Assembly (NCBI GenBank): GCA_963779225.1
Contig: CAVZWW010000001.1
Location: 620,001-684,000, forward strand
DNA from: CAVPCZ01 sp963779225
GTDB taxonomy: Bacteria; Bacteroidota; Ignavibacteria; UBA10030; UBA6906
DNA: 64,000 nucleotides
Direction of reading: 5' to 3'
Shown: piece after piece, positions 54,070 through 63,668 of the stretch
How positions within the stretch are numbered: position 1 is the first letter of the stretch
How the letters are laid out: the number at the start of each line of letters is the position of its first letter
Made by a program: the position numbers and the translations under genes
The notes under the pieces: generated by a model
What the model saw: the letters and a program-made list of their open reading frames with translations, nothing else
What the model was told of the DNA's origin: nothing
Database searches by the model: none

Positions 54070-56955
54070 GTGACCGACATAAAAGCGAAAAGGAAAAGGA
54101 TGAAGAGTTTGTGTTTGAAGACCGGAGTAGCTTCCGGGTACGCCCGGATAGTCCTGTTGAGCGGGCTCTTGTGGTTGTCCGGTGCCGAAGGCAGGGCACA
54201 GGAAAATGCACCTCCGCCGGAAGGGGGGGAAAGCCTGGCCGGCGTTCAATCCACAGCGTCTCCGGTAATACAGTTCTGGCACCCGAAACGCATGACGTTT
54301 GCGCGTACCGGTGTCCCGCAGCGCTGGGTCAATCTTCTGGGGAAGGTGTCTGATCCAAACGGCATTCAATCGTTGAGCTATTCCCTGAACGGTGATCTGA
54401 GCAAGCCGTTGAGCATCGGCCCGGACACCCGCCGGCTTGTTGCCCCGGGGGACTTCAACATCGATATCGCTTTCTCATCATTGCGGGCACTGCCCGACTC
54501 CAACATTGTGGTCGTAACGGCGAAAAACACCCTGAACGTTCAAACACGCGATTCGGTGATCGTCCGGTACCAATCCGGCACGGTCTGGCCCCGTGTCCAT
54601 TCAACCGCCTGGACATCATCTGCCACTCTGTATGACTCCGTTCAGGTTGTTGACGGGTTGTGGAATGTCGTTTCCGGGGGCCTCCGCATTTCCAGTGCCG
54701 GTGTCGGCTACGACCGGCTGGTCGCTATTGGTGACACGACATGGAAAAATTATGAAGTTGTAGCTCCTATCACCATCCACAGTTACGATCCAGCCGGATA
54801 CGGCGCGATCAATGGCCAACCCGCAGTCGGCTTTTTCGTCGGGTGGTCAGGTCATACAGATGATCCGGTGTCGGGATGGCAGCCGAAGACCGGCTACAAG
54901 CCGTACGGATGTGGAGGTCTCTACCTGTTCTACGCAACGGGTGCGCAGTTGTCGATTTGGGACAACGTCCGTGATTACAGCGGAAAAACGATCCCCTACG
55001 GCGTTCCGTACTACTTCAAGATGCGCGTTGAATCGGCGGGCCCGGGAACTCGCTATTCGCTAAAAGTATGGGAAGTCGGAGCCTCGGAACCCCCGTCGTT
55101 TGACCTGACATGGCTGGGCCCATCCACCGATCCGCAACAGGGTTCTGTGATGCTCCTTGCCCACTGGGTGGATGCCACCTTTGGCGCGGTGACCGTCAGG
55201 TCGATCACGAGTGACTATTTACCGCCGATGCTCAGCGGGTACACGACGATCCCGGGGAAGAATTCCGCGGAGATTCGCTGGCAGACCGACGAGCTTGCCC
55301 GCGGGAGAATCGAGTATGGTCTGACAACGGCCTACGGCACGGAGGCCGCCAGAGCAGATCTTCTGACAGATCACAGTTTTGTGATCAACGGCCTTGCGCA
55401 AAATACGATATATCACTACCGGGTTATTGGAATTGACGAAGCGGGAAACAGGGCGATCTCGGCAGATCGTGCGTTCAGCACGACGGGTTCGGGATCGCTC
55501 GTGAGGGACGAGTTTGACATTCAACCCATCGATTCGGCTCTCTGGACGATACAGAATCCCCTCGGGGATGCGACGGTTGCAGTATCTTCAGGCAATCTGT
55601 CGATCTCGCTCCCCCAGAATGTGGAGCACTCGGTGACAGGGAGCGGGAACACCATGCCCCGCGTGCTACAGGCCTCCTCGGATTCCGATTTCGAAGTGGA
55701 GACGAAACTGGTTGGCGCCATCAGCCAACCCGTCCAGGGTGCCGGGATTCACGTGGTGGATGACGCTGCCAACTATATCCGCTTTGAGATCTCCACGGAT
55801 GGTTCTTCAACGCGGGCCTTTGGGGGTGTGGTGTCCGCAAACGTTCCTTCGACACGCTTTGATGTGGTGATCGGCCCGAATGGAACGACGCCGGTCTACA
55901 TGCGGGTGAAGCGGGAGCGCAACTCCTGGACGCTGATATACTCGCTGGATGGATCGCTCTGGCTGCCGGCCGGGGATTTTACACACACACTGGTGGTTCG
56001 CAGCGTCGGCCTTGCCGCGCGAAACCAGGGATCAACACCTCCTGCGTACACCGCTTCGTTTGAGTATTTCCGGGGCAATCTTCCCCCGGTCCCACGCCTG
56101 GTCTCGCCGGCGAACGCGGCAACAAACTTGAACACAACGGTCGGACTGGTCTGGACCAACTCCGAGGGTGCGCAGGGCTATCACGTCCAGCTGTCAACGA
56201 ATCCCGCGTTTTCGAACGGGCTTCTTGTCAACGATTCGACGATCACCGAGACCACACGCACCGTCTCCGGCCTGAATGCCTATACACAATATTTCTGGAG
56301 AGTCCGATCCTGGAATTCCGAGGGCAGAGGTCCGTTCTCGCTGAGCCGGTATTTCTCGACGTTCCTTCCGATTCCCAATCAGGTCTCGTTGCTTGCGCCC
56401 GCGAATTTCTCCAGCGCACGGCCGGAGAGTGTGCTGTGTGTGTGGTCCAAGAACCGCCAGCCGGGCACAAAATACTGGTTTGAGATTTCGGATGATTCTC
56501 TTTTCGCTTACCCGGACATGGATTCCTCGCTGGTGGACACACTCAAGATTCTCTTCGGGCTTGAAACCGAGAAGACGTATTTCTGGAGGGTCCGCGCGGG
56601 AAACCCTACGGGATGGGGACCGTTCAGTCAGATGCGGCGATTCCACGTGAGCCTGACCGATGTGGCTTTGAGGGACGAACTGCCGCGGGAAGTCCGCCTT
56701 GAGCAAAATTACCCCAATCCATTCAATCCGGCTACTGTCCTTGAGTATGGCCTGCCGGTTCAGGGTGCCGTCCGGCTTGAAGTGTTCAACACCCTGGGAC
56801 AGCGTGTGGCACTCCTGGTGGATGCCGAGGTGAATGCCGGATATCACCGGGTCGAATTCACAGCTGAGGGTCTGGCGTCCGGGATCTACTTCTACAGACT
56901 CTCGGTGAACAACAACGCACACGTGCTCGTAAAACGGATGATGGTTGTCCGGTAG
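54070..56955 (+). CDS. T9SS-secreted multidomain protein (lamin-G-like, FnIII)
   Basis: 961 aa from GTG 54070 after GGAAGGAAGGAA; ATG 54100 is an alternative. Signal segment ARIVLLSGLLWLSGAEGRAQ. A ~310-aa N-terminal beta-sandwich region (WVNLLGKVSDPNGIQSLSYSLNGD, KNYEVVAPITIHSYDP) precedes an FnIII-like unit (AEIRWQTDELARGRIEYG). Next comes a DUF1349-like module (FDIQPIDSALWTIQNPLGDA, YSLDGSLW) homologous to those in the protein at 46342. Two FnIII-like units and a T9SS domain (YPNPFNPATVLEYGLP, ending VKRMMVVR) close it. Likely a paralogue of the 46342 product by domain shuffling. Last of four cargo-type genes in a row. Confidence 0.85.
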   Translation: MTDIKAKRKRMKSLCLKTGVASGYARIVLLSGLLWLSGAEGRAQENAPPPEGGESLAGVQSTASPVIQFWHPKRMTFARTGVPQRWVNLLGKVSDPNGIQSLSYSLNGDLSKPLSIGPDTRRLVAPGDFNIDIAFSSLRALPDSNIVVVTAKNTLNVQTRDSVIVRYQSGTVWPRVHSTAWTSSATLYDSVQVVDGLWNVVSGGLRISSAGVGYDRLVAIGDTTWKNYEVVAPITIHSYDPAGYGAINGQPAVGFFVGWSGHTDDPVSGWQPKTGYKPYGCGGLYLFYATGAQLSIWDNVRDYSGKTIPYGVPYYFKMRVESAGPGTRYSLKVWEVGASEPPSFDLTWLGPSTDPQQGSVMLLAHWVDATFGAVTVRSITSDYLPPMLSGYTTIPGKNSAEIRWQTDELARGRIEYGLTTAYGTEAARADLLTDHSFVINGLAQNTIYHYRVIGIDEAGNRAISADRAFSTTGSGSLVRDEFDIQPIDSALWTIQNPLGDATVAVSSGNLSISLPQNVEHSVTGSGNTMPRVLQASSDSDFEVETKLVGAISQPVQGAGIHVVDDAANYIRFEISTDGSSTRAFGGVVSANVPSTRFDVVIGPNGTTPVYMRVKRERNSWTLIYSLDGSLWLPAGDFTHTLVVRSVGLAARNQGSTPPAYTASFEYFRGNLPPVPRLVSPANAATNLNTTVGLVWTNSEGAQGYHVQLSTNPAFSNGLLVNDSTITETTRTVSGLNAYTQYFWRVRSWNSEGRGPFSLSRYFSTFLPIPNQVSLLAPANFSSARPESVLCVWSKNRQPGTKYWFEISDDSLFAYPDMDSSLVDTLKILFGLETEKTYFWRVRAGNPTGWGPFSQMRRFHVSLTDVALRDELPREVRLEQNYPNPFNPATVLEYGLPVQGAVRLEVFNTLGQRVALLVDAEVNAGYHRVEFTAEGLASGIYFYRLSVNNNAHVLVKRMMVVR

Positions 56956-56977
56956 CCAGTGACACACGGAACGTCTG

Positions 56978-57949
56978 ATGTCCAGCGGTAACGCGGTTGC
57001 GATCAGTGCGGTGATTCCCTCGTACAACCGTGCGCATCTTGTAGCACGGGCGATAATCAGCGTCCTGGATCAGTCCCTGCCTCCGGCTGAAGTCATTGTT
57101 GTCGATGATGGATCGACGGATGACACGGAGCAGGCCGTTCGCCGGTTCGGGGACCGCGTCCGATACGTCCGTCAGGAAAACGGCGGCGGCGCACGGGCGC
57201 GGAACCGGGGGGTCGAGGAAGCGGGATGCAACTGGGTGGCATTTCTGGACTCCGATGACGTATGGACCAGGACTCATCTGGAGAGCATTGCTCTTGCCAT
57301 CGGTGTAACGAAGGGCAAGGCAGCGTTCTATTTTGACGATATGGTGCTCCCTGATTCACCGGAAAGCACATGGTGGGAGCTGGGCGGTTTTTCCATTCAG
57401 GCGGATCACGTTCTGGTTGCCGATGCGAGCGAGTGGGCGCTGCGTGAGTACCAACCCATGATGCTTCAGACGACCGTGTGCAGCCGCGAGATATTTCAGG
57501 AGGAAGGCGGACTCTGGGAGGTTTTGCGAAACGCGCACGATACGCATTTCTTTCTGAAAATCGGGATCGGCAGGCCGGCTTGCGCAGTCCGGGGGCGCGG
57601 ATGTGTGCAGACTGCTGATGCTCCCGGGGCCACGCGCCTGACATCGGGAACAATGGAGGTGCACCGGTTCATCAACAAAACGCAGGCTTTTCGCGACATC
57701 CTGCGGACTAAGCCGGAACTCACGACCGCCCAGCGGCGATTGCTAAAGGGCCGCCTGGCCCACTCCTACTGGACACTCGGGCGGTTCGCCTGGGAGGACC
57801 GGCGGTATGGTCCCTTTCTTGCCAACGTCATGCATTCGACTATGACGGATCTCCGTACAACTGTCCGGCTGATGTCCCATGCGGTGCGGGACCGTCTGAA
57901 CCTGACTCCTGTGCGCGAGGGGACCCCACGCGGGGGTCAAACGGACTGA
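56978..57949 (+). CDS. Glycosyltransferase family 2
   Basis: 323 aa, 22 bases after the T9SS gene. GT-A fold: ISAVIPSYNRAHLVARAIISVLDQ, IVVDDGSTDDT, GGGARARNRGVEEAGCNWVAFLDSDDVW with the metal-binding DxD equivalent. A C-terminal helical region has no membrane helices. Cytoplasmic inverting transferase for glycan assembly; substrate unknown. Confidence 0.9.
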   Translation: MSSGNAVAISAVIPSYNRAHLVARAIISVLDQSLPPAEVIVVDDGSTDDTEQAVRRFGDRVRYVRQENGGGARARNRGVEEAGCNWVAFLDSDDVWTRTHLESIALAIGVTKGKAAFYFDDMVLPDSPESTWWELGGFSIQADHVLVADASEWALREYQPMMLQTTVCSREIFQEEGGLWEVLRNAHDTHFFLKIGIGRPACAVRGRGCVQTADAPGATRLTSGTMEVHRFINKTQAFRDILRTKPELTTAQRRLLKGRLAHSYWTLGRFAWEDRRYGPFLANVMHSTMTDLRTTVRLMSHAVRDRLNLTPVREGTPRGGQTD

Positions 57950-57955
57950 CACAGC

Positions 57956-58975
57956 GTGAATGCGGATACGGCCATACCACAGCTGAGCGTCGTGATCATT
58001 GCCCGCAACGAAGAACGGACCATCGGTCAATGTATTGCCTCTGTTCTGCAGGAGACCGCCCTTAGCCGGTCCGAGATCCTTTTTGTCGATTCTGCGTCGA
58101 CGGACCGCACGGTGGACATCGCACGGGAGTATCCCATCGCCATTGCGCGTCTTTCGCCGGACCTGCTGTCTCCCAGCGCCGGGCGCTGGCAGGGGACACT
58201 TCTTGTTCACGGTGAGTATCTTTTCTTCGTTGACGGTGACATGATGGTAATCGATGGCTGGGTCTCGAAGGCGATGGAGGCTCTGCAGGATCCCCGGCTC
58301 GCAGCTGTGGCCGGGCGGCTGTTCTGGGTCTTGCCGGGGGAGCCCCTCACTCTTGGCCGCAGGGACGATCTTCCGTTGGGGCGCGTTCCCGGGCTGGGAG
58401 GCGCGGCCATCTATCGCCGGCGGGCACTGGAAGAGTGCGGCGGATTCAATCCATTCCTGCGCGGTGAGGAAGAACGTGAACTGGCCTTCCGTCTCTCGCT
58501 CAAGGGCTACATCGTAAAACGCGTGGATGTCCCCATGGCGTATCACATGGACAAACCGCGCGATGTTGAAGAGACTCTCGGACGGTCCGTGTATTTCACC
58601 GGCGTGGGACAAATCATGCGTGGGCATGCGTTCCGGCCGATTTTCTGGGACCTCCTTGTCGAACACCGGGAAGTGTTCCTGGTCTGGGCCGTGAGTGCGG
58701 CAATAGGTGCGGTGGTTCTCGTCCTTGCCGTGATGGGTGCTACCGCGTGGCTTCTCTGGCTGGCGGCCATAATCGGGTGTATCCTGATTCTCTTCGGGCT
58801 CAGGAAAGGCCCGGGACGTCTCTGGCTCCATCTGCATTCGCGCGGGCTCCTGGGTATCCGGTTCCTGAAGGGTCTCAGCAGGGGATTACCGCACCCCGCG
58901 CGCTTTCCTGGCACATTCACCTGGATTAAAAATGAACCGCTGCAAGCTCTTTTGCACAAACGGCAATTTCCCTAG
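57956..58975 (+). CDS. Glycosyltransferase family 2 with C-terminal membrane helices
   Basis: 339 aa from GTG 57956, 6 bases after the previous stop. LSVVIIARNEERTIGQCIASVLQ, ILFVDSASTDRTVDIA and YLFFVDGDMMVIDGW (DxD) define a GT2 domain. LGGAAIYRRRALEECGGFNPFLRGEEERELAFRL is the acceptor region. Two hydrophobic segments near residues 243-283 anchor it. It probably transfers a sugar to a lipid-linked acceptor at the inner membrane. Confidence 0.88.
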   Translation: MNADTAIPQLSVVIIARNEERTIGQCIASVLQETALSRSEILFVDSASTDRTVDIAREYPIAIARLSPDLLSPSAGRWQGTLLVHGEYLFFVDGDMMVIDGWVSKAMEALQDPRLAAVAGRLFWVLPGEPLTLGRRDDLPLGRVPGLGGAAIYRRRALEECGGFNPFLRGEEERELAFRLSLKGYIVKRVDVPMAYHMDKPRDVEETLGRSVYFTGVGQIMRGHAFRPIFWDLLVEHREVFLVWAVSAAIGAVVLVLAVMGATAWLLWLAAIIGCILILFGLRKGPGRLWLHLHSRGLLGIRFLKGLSRGLPHPARFPGTFTWIKNEPLQALLHKRQFP

Positions 58976-58986
58976 AAAAGGCACCC

Positions 58987-60483
58987 ATCACGAGCCCGGA
59001 CTCTCTCAAACTTAAGACTTTTCGCGGAAGTCTTGCCCTTGGAAGTTCAACGATCGGACTGCGGATCTTTTCGGTCTTCACGTCGATTATCCTTGCCCGG
59101 TTGCTTCATCCATCGGCGTTCGGGCAGGTGGCCCTTGCGCAGGTCGTGCTTTCCATTATCGGGATGTTCTCCACACTCGGTCTTCCTGCGGCACTCATCC
59201 AGACCACGGCCGACAGGGGGAAAGCCGCGTTCTCTGCACTGATGGTCAACGTCGCCATGGGTGCCGTCGTATGCGCCATCCTTTTTACCGCCGCACCATG
59301 GCTGGGATTCCTTCTCGGCGACCCGGGTTCGATTTCCGTTCTCCAATGGCTTTCCTTGACGGTCTTGCTCGGGTCTGCCACGCGTGTTCCCGAAGCCTTG
59401 ATTCAGAAAGAGTTGCTCTTCGGCCGCCTCAGCATTATCGGGATTGTCACCGAGATCGGGACCGTGGGGGTTTCCATCGGTCTTGCCTGGATAGGATGGG
59501 GTGTGTGGAGTCTCGTGTATGGTGCCATCGTCGGTGCCACCATCAACGCCGTCATGGCGTGGATACTCATGCCGGGCCTCTCCTGGTTAGTGCCGGGCTC
59601 CTGGGATCGGGGCATCATCAAGGGGATGTTGCGGTTCGGAGTCCGTATGGTCGGGAGCACGACCGTGTATACGTTATATTCCTATATGGACAGCTACGCT
59701 GTCGGACGGATGCTGGGAACAAATGCGCTGGGGTACTATAGCAGAGCTTTTGATCTGACGAGCAAAACCGTGGATACCGTTAACAGGACGATCAGCGTGG
59801 TGCTGTTCCCGTCCTACGCGCAGGTCCAGGAAGACCGGGAGCGGTTGTCGCGCGTCTATCTGAAGAGCCTCCGCATGATCAGCATGCTCACCATCCCTAT
59901 TGCCGTAGGGCTATTCTCGGTGGCTGAGGAACTTGTTACGGTGCTGCTCGGAGAAGAGTGGACGCCGGCAATACCTGCGCTGAAAATACTCACATTCATG
60001 AGTCTCCTGAAACCCCTCTCGTCCACGACGTCGGCGTTGTTTATCTCGACTGCACATCCAGAGTACAACCTGCGTGCCGGGCTGGCCGTCGGGCTGATAC
60101 TGTTTGCGGGAATCATGGCGTTGCTGCCGTGGGGTGTGGAGGGTATTGCCTTTGCGGTGGTGATCGCCCATGCGGTGGGTCTTGCGTACAATGTGCATCA
60201 GGTGCAGACGATTCTTCCGCGGACCGTGATGGCGATGCTCCAGGCCGTTTTTCCCGCACTTGCCGCTTCTGTGTTCATGGCGTTGAGTGTCTTCGCCGTA
60301 CGCATGGTGGTGGTCATGATACAGACCACCAGCCTGACACTTCCTGCGTTGCTCGCCCTCGTGGCCACGGGCGTGATCGTGTATGCTGGCATCCTGACGG
60401 TTGTCCAGCGGCCCCTGCTCATGGAGATCCTGGAATTGCTGCGTGAGAAGAGGAAACCCAGGCCATCGGGGGAAAAGCCATGA
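58987..60483 (+). CDS. Polysaccharide flippase (Wzx/MATE-like), unusual start
   Basis: 498 aa if translation starts at ATC 58987. The frame is open from 58936 and no ATG, GTG or TTG occurs before TTG 59101. Starting there would cut off the conserved first helix (GSSTIGLRIFSVFTSIILARLL). AAAAGG lies 5 bases before ATC 58987, where an ATG would normally be; either a rare ATC start or a single-base error (ATG to ATC) is likely. About 12-14 membrane helices and motifs such as LGYYSRAFDLTSKTVDTVNRTISVVLFPSYAQ define a Wzx-type lipid-linked oligosaccharide flippase. Its end overlaps the next ATG (ATGA). Confidence 0.85.
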   Translation: MTSPDSLKLKTFRGSLALGSSTIGLRIFSVFTSIILARLLHPSAFGQVALAQVVLSIIGMFSTLGLPAALIQTTADRGKAAFSALMVNVAMGAVVCAILFTAAPWLGFLLGDPGSISVLQWLSLTVLLGSATRVPEALIQKELLFGRLSIIGIVTEIGTVGVSIGLAWIGWGVWSLVYGAIVGATINAVMAWILMPGLSWLVPGSWDRGIIKGMLRFGVRMVGSTTVYTLYSYMDSYAVGRMLGTNALGYYSRAFDLTSKTVDTVNRTISVVLFPSYAQVQEDRERLSRVYLKSLRMISMLTIPIAVGLFSVAEELVTVLLGEEWTPAIPALKILTFMSLLKPLSSTTSALFISTAHPEYNLRAGLAVGLILFAGIMALLPWGVEGIAFAVVIAHAVGLAYNVHQVQTILPRTVMAMLQAVFPALAASVFMALSVFAVRMVVVMIQTTSLTLPALLALVATGVIVYAGILTVVQRPLLMEILELLREKRKPRPSGEKP

Positions 60484-61676
60484 ACACACGGTTGCCGTCC
60501 GTCTGCCGGGCATGCGGCGCCGCATCGGTAGGCATCTTCTACGATGTCCGCGGCGTCCCCGTGCAGAGCGTACTCCTGTTTCCGTCCAGGGATGAAGCCC
60601 TGGGTATGCCCAAAGGAAATCTGGTTCTGGGATTTTGTCCGGTCTGCGGGTTCATCGGGAACCAGGACTTTGATCCGGCACTGTTGGAGTATTCATCGCG
60701 GTATGAAGAAACGCAGAGCTTTTCGACGACCTTCACCGCATTCCACACCGACCTTGCCCGCCGGCTCATCGAACGATTCCACCTCCGGGAGAGAATGATT
60801 CTGGAGATCGGCTGCGGGAAAGGTGAATTTCTCACGCTGCTGTGTGAGCTGGGAAATAACCGTGGTATCGGGTTTGATCCGGGGTACGATGAGACGAGGA
60901 CCGTGAGCCCTGCGAAAGAACGGATGACATTCTTCAAGGACTTCTATTCAGAGCGGTACGCGCACATGCAGGCGGATTTTGTCTGCTGCAAAATGACGCT
61001 GGAGCACATTGCCGCCCCCTTCGATTTTCTCCTGATGATCCGCAGGGCGCTCGGCGAGCGTCGGGAGACCACGGTGTTCTTTCAGGTGCCCGAAGTGACG
61101 CGTATTTTTCGGGAAGGGGCGTTCTGGGACCTCTATTACGAGCACTGTTCATATTTCAGTTCAGTGTCTCTGGAGAGTCTCTTCCGGCGGGCCGGATTCG
61201 GGGTGCGCAACGTCTGGACCGAATATGACGATCAGTATCTCATGATCGAAGCCTATCCTGATACCGAGGGTGGCACGATCCACCCGGAGGGAGAGCGTGC
61301 GCGGATACTCGAAGTCCAGGAAGCGGTGAATCGATTTACAGAAGAAGTCGGGGATGCCAACAGGAAGTGGGGGGTCTTTGTGCGCTCCTGTGTCAAGCAG
61401 GGGAAACGTATGGTTATCTGGGGGGCAGGATCAAAGGGGGTCGGCTTCCTGACTTCCCTCAACGTGACGGAGGAAATTCAATATGCGGTTGATGTGAATC
61501 CCCACAAACACGGTACATTTCTTGCCGGAACGGGTCAACACATCGTGGCGCCCGAATTTCTCAAAATGTACAGACCGGATATCGTCTTTATCATGAATCC
61601 CATCTACCGGACCGAAATCGCCACCACGCTGAAGTCCCTCGGAGTTGTTGCAGAACTGATTCCGCTCGGAGAATGA
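60480..61676 (+). CDS. Sugar C-methyltransferase-like protein (TylCIII type), copy 1
   Basis: 398 aa, ATGA overlap with the flippase. N-terminal zinc-ribbon-like cysteines (CRACG and FCPVCGFIGN), SAM motif I ILEIGCGKGEF, a conserved EHIAAPFDFLL region, and a C-terminal Rossmann-like part (MVIWGAGSKGVGFL, VDVNPHKHGTFLAGTGQ). This three-part layout is that of NDP-sugar C-methyltransferases and their relatives. It probably makes a branched methyl sugar or acts on a related carbohydrate. A close paralogue follows directly. Confidence 0.87.
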   Translation: MNTRLPSVCRACGAASVGIFYDVRGVPVQSVLLFPSRDEALGMPKGNLVLGFCPVCGFIGNQDFDPALLEYSSRYEETQSFSTTFTAFHTDLARRLIERFHLRERMILEIGCGKGEFLTLLCELGNNRGIGFDPGYDETRTVSPAKERMTFFKDFYSERYAHMQADFVCCKMTLEHIAAPFDFLLMIRRALGERRETTVFFQVPEVTRIFREGAFWDLYYEHCSYFSSVSLESLFRRAGFGVRNVWTEYDDQYLMIEAYPDTEGGTIHPEGERARILEVQEAVNRFTEEVGDANRKWGVFVRSCVKQGKRMVIWGAGSKGVGFLTSLNVTEEIQYAVDVNPHKHGTFLAGTGQHIVAPEFLKMYRPDIVFIMNPIYRTEIATTLKSLGVVAELIPLGE

Positions 61677-62872
61677 TTATGGCCCTTTCCACACGTACCT
61701 CACGCTGTCCGGTGTGTGACTCCGACCATGTCACACCGGTCTTTTCCATGCCGCAATTGCCCGTGCACAATACGGTGCTCTGGCCGACACGCGAAGAAGC
61801 CATTGGCACCGTGCGCGGTGATATTCTCCTGACCTTCTGTCCGGCGTGCGGGCATCTGTACAACAGCACCTTTGATCCGGGTCTTGTCGAGTACACACCG
61901 GCATATGAGAACTCGCTGCATCATTCGGATGTCTTTCAGGAGTATGTCGAGGATCTTGTGTCCTCATTGAACAGTCAATTTGCCCTGCGTGGAAAGACGG
62001 TGCTGGAGATCGGTTGCGGACAGGGGGATTTCCTTGCGCTCCTGTGTGAACGGGCGGACTGCAGGGGGATCGGATTCGATCCCAGTTATGTCGAGGCGCC
62101 TGCGACACACAGTGGACACGACCGCATCAGGGTCGTGCGGGATCTGTATTCCAAACGCTACGCAGACTACCGGGCCGATCTGATCGTGTGCCGTCAGGTG
62201 CTGGAACATATTGCAGAGCCGCGGAAAATGTTGAGCGAGCTGCGCGTGTCCATCGGCACACGGGAACACACTGCGGTGTTTTTCGAGGTACCGAACGTTC
62301 TTGATCACCTCCGGTCGAGGGATCTGTGGGCCCTGGTCTACGAGCACATCTCGTACTTCAGCCCGGCGTCACTGGCGGCGTTGTTCTCCGCCTCGGGGTT
62401 CGCCGTGCGCGGCCAGCGAGAGTTGTTCGGTCCGCTGTTTCTCGGAATAGATGCGGTTCCCGCGCCTGCGCCCGTTGCCCTTCAAGGAGAAGATCAGCAG
62501 GAGCGTTTGCGGGAGGTCCACCGGCTGGTAGACGGATTTTCGACGGCGGCCGAACAGACGTTGAGAATGTGGAATGACCGGTTCCGCACATACGCCGCCC
62601 GGAACGAGCGTGTGGTGATCTGGGGGGGAGGGGCGCGTTGCACGAACTTCCTGAACATGGTCAAAGAAGCGCGGGCTGTGGAATATGTTGTGGATATCAA
62701 CCCTCGCAAACACGGTACGTTTGTCGCCGGCACGGGTCAGGCAATCGTCGCCCCGGAGTTTCTTGTGGAGTACCGGCCCTCCGTTGTCGTGCTTCTTAAC
62801 CCGATTTACATCCAGGAAATTACGGTTGCGCTCGAACGTCTCGCCGTTCCGGCGACCGTGGTCAGCGTCTGA
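61673..62872 (+). CDS. Sugar C-methyltransferase-like protein (TylCIII type), copy 2
   Basis: 399 aa, overlapping copy 1 by 4 bases. Same architecture: CPVCDSDHVTPVF and FCPACGHLYN cysteines, VLEIGCGQGDF, VCRQVLEHIAEP, VVIWGGGARCTNFLNM and VDINPRKHGTFVAGTGQAIVAPEFL. The two copies align end to end yet differ widely in the middle. This points to an old duplication with distinct substrates rather than a recent copy. Confidence 0.87.
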   Translation: MIMALSTRTSRCPVCDSDHVTPVFSMPQLPVHNTVLWPTREEAIGTVRGDILLTFCPACGHLYNSTFDPGLVEYTPAYENSLHHSDVFQEYVEDLVSSLNSQFALRGKTVLEIGCGQGDFLALLCERADCRGIGFDPSYVEAPATHSGHDRIRVVRDLYSKRYADYRADLIVCRQVLEHIAEPRKMLSELRVSIGTREHTAVFFEVPNVLDHLRSRDLWALVYEHISYFSPASLAALFSASGFAVRGQRELFGPLFLGIDAVPAPAPVALQGEDQQERLREVHRLVDGFSTAAEQTLRMWNDRFRTYAARNERVVIWGGGARCTNFLNMVKEARAVEYVVDINPRKHGTFVAGTGQAIVAPEFLVEYRPSVVVLLNPIYIQEITVALERLAVPATVVSV

Positions 62873-62937
62873 GTGTGGTGCCACGCCACCTCACAAGAAA
62901 ACCCGTATCGATGTCATCCAATTTCTGAGGCCAGCAA

Positions 62938-63645
62938 ATGTTCAACAGGTCCGCCGCAATCTATGATGCAATCTTCCGTGCAAAAGGGAAGAAGTGGGAA
63001 GAGGAGGTGCAGCAATTCTCCGCGCTTGTGAAGAGGTACAAACGATCCGGAGGGAATGCGTTGCTGGCCGTCGCCTGTGGCACGGGCGGCCACGAACAGC
63101 ACCTGCAGAAGGAATTCGACGTCACAGGACTGGATATCGATCCGGCGATGCTTGCCATCGCGCGTGACCGTCTGCCGGGAGTGGATTTGCACTGTGCAAG
63201 CATGGTGGATTTCAGGCTGGACAAGAAATTCGATGTGGTGATGTGTCTCTTCAGTGCCATCGGCTACGCGAATACGCCGGACACCCTGCACCGCTCAATC
63301 CGGACGATGAGCGAGCATCTTGTTCCCGGGGGCATCCTTGTGGTGGAACCCTGGATTTCCCTTCAAGAGTACAGACCCGGTGCGGTGTTCGCCACCTTTG
63401 TCGACCAGCCGGATCTGAAGGTCGCCCGCATGAACACGAATATCCTGCGGGGGACGATATCCGTCATTGAGTTTCACTACCTGGTGGGAACCCCGAAAGG
63501 GGTGGAACATTTTACGGAACACCACGAGCTGGGACTGTATTCAGCCGAAGAGTACCGCGGGGCATTTCAGGCGTGTGGACTGGAGACCCACTTCGAAAAG
63601 GAAGGGCTCATCGGCAGAGGTGTGTATGTGGGGATCCGGCCCTGA
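62938..63645 (+). CDS. SAM-dependent methyltransferase, amino-sugar N-methyltransferase-like
   Basis: 235 aa, 65 bases after copy 2 of the C-methyltransferase. SAM site LLAVACGTGGHE, then TGLDIDPAMLAIARDRLPG, FDVVMCLFSAIGYANT, GGILVVEPWI and a late EHHELGLYSAEEYRGAFQACG. This pattern, with an N-terminal YDAIFRAKGK, resembles TylM1/DesVI-type N,N-dimethyltransferases acting on dTDP-3-amino sugars. The aminotransferases upstream could supply such a substrate. The exact acceptor is inferred. Confidence 0.83.
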   Translation: MFNRSAAIYDAIFRAKGKKWEEEVQQFSALVKRYKRSGGNALLAVACGTGGHEQHLQKEFDVTGLDIDPAMLAIARDRLPGVDLHCASMVDFRLDKKFDVVMCLFSAIGYANTPDTLHRSIRTMSEHLVPGGILVVEPWISLQEYRPGAVFATFVDQPDLKVARMNTNILRGTISVIEFHYLVGTPKGVEHFTEHHELGLYSAEEYRGAFQACGLETHFEKEGLIGRGVYVGIRP

Positions 63646-63668
63646 GAGATGCGGTGACAGCACGGGAA

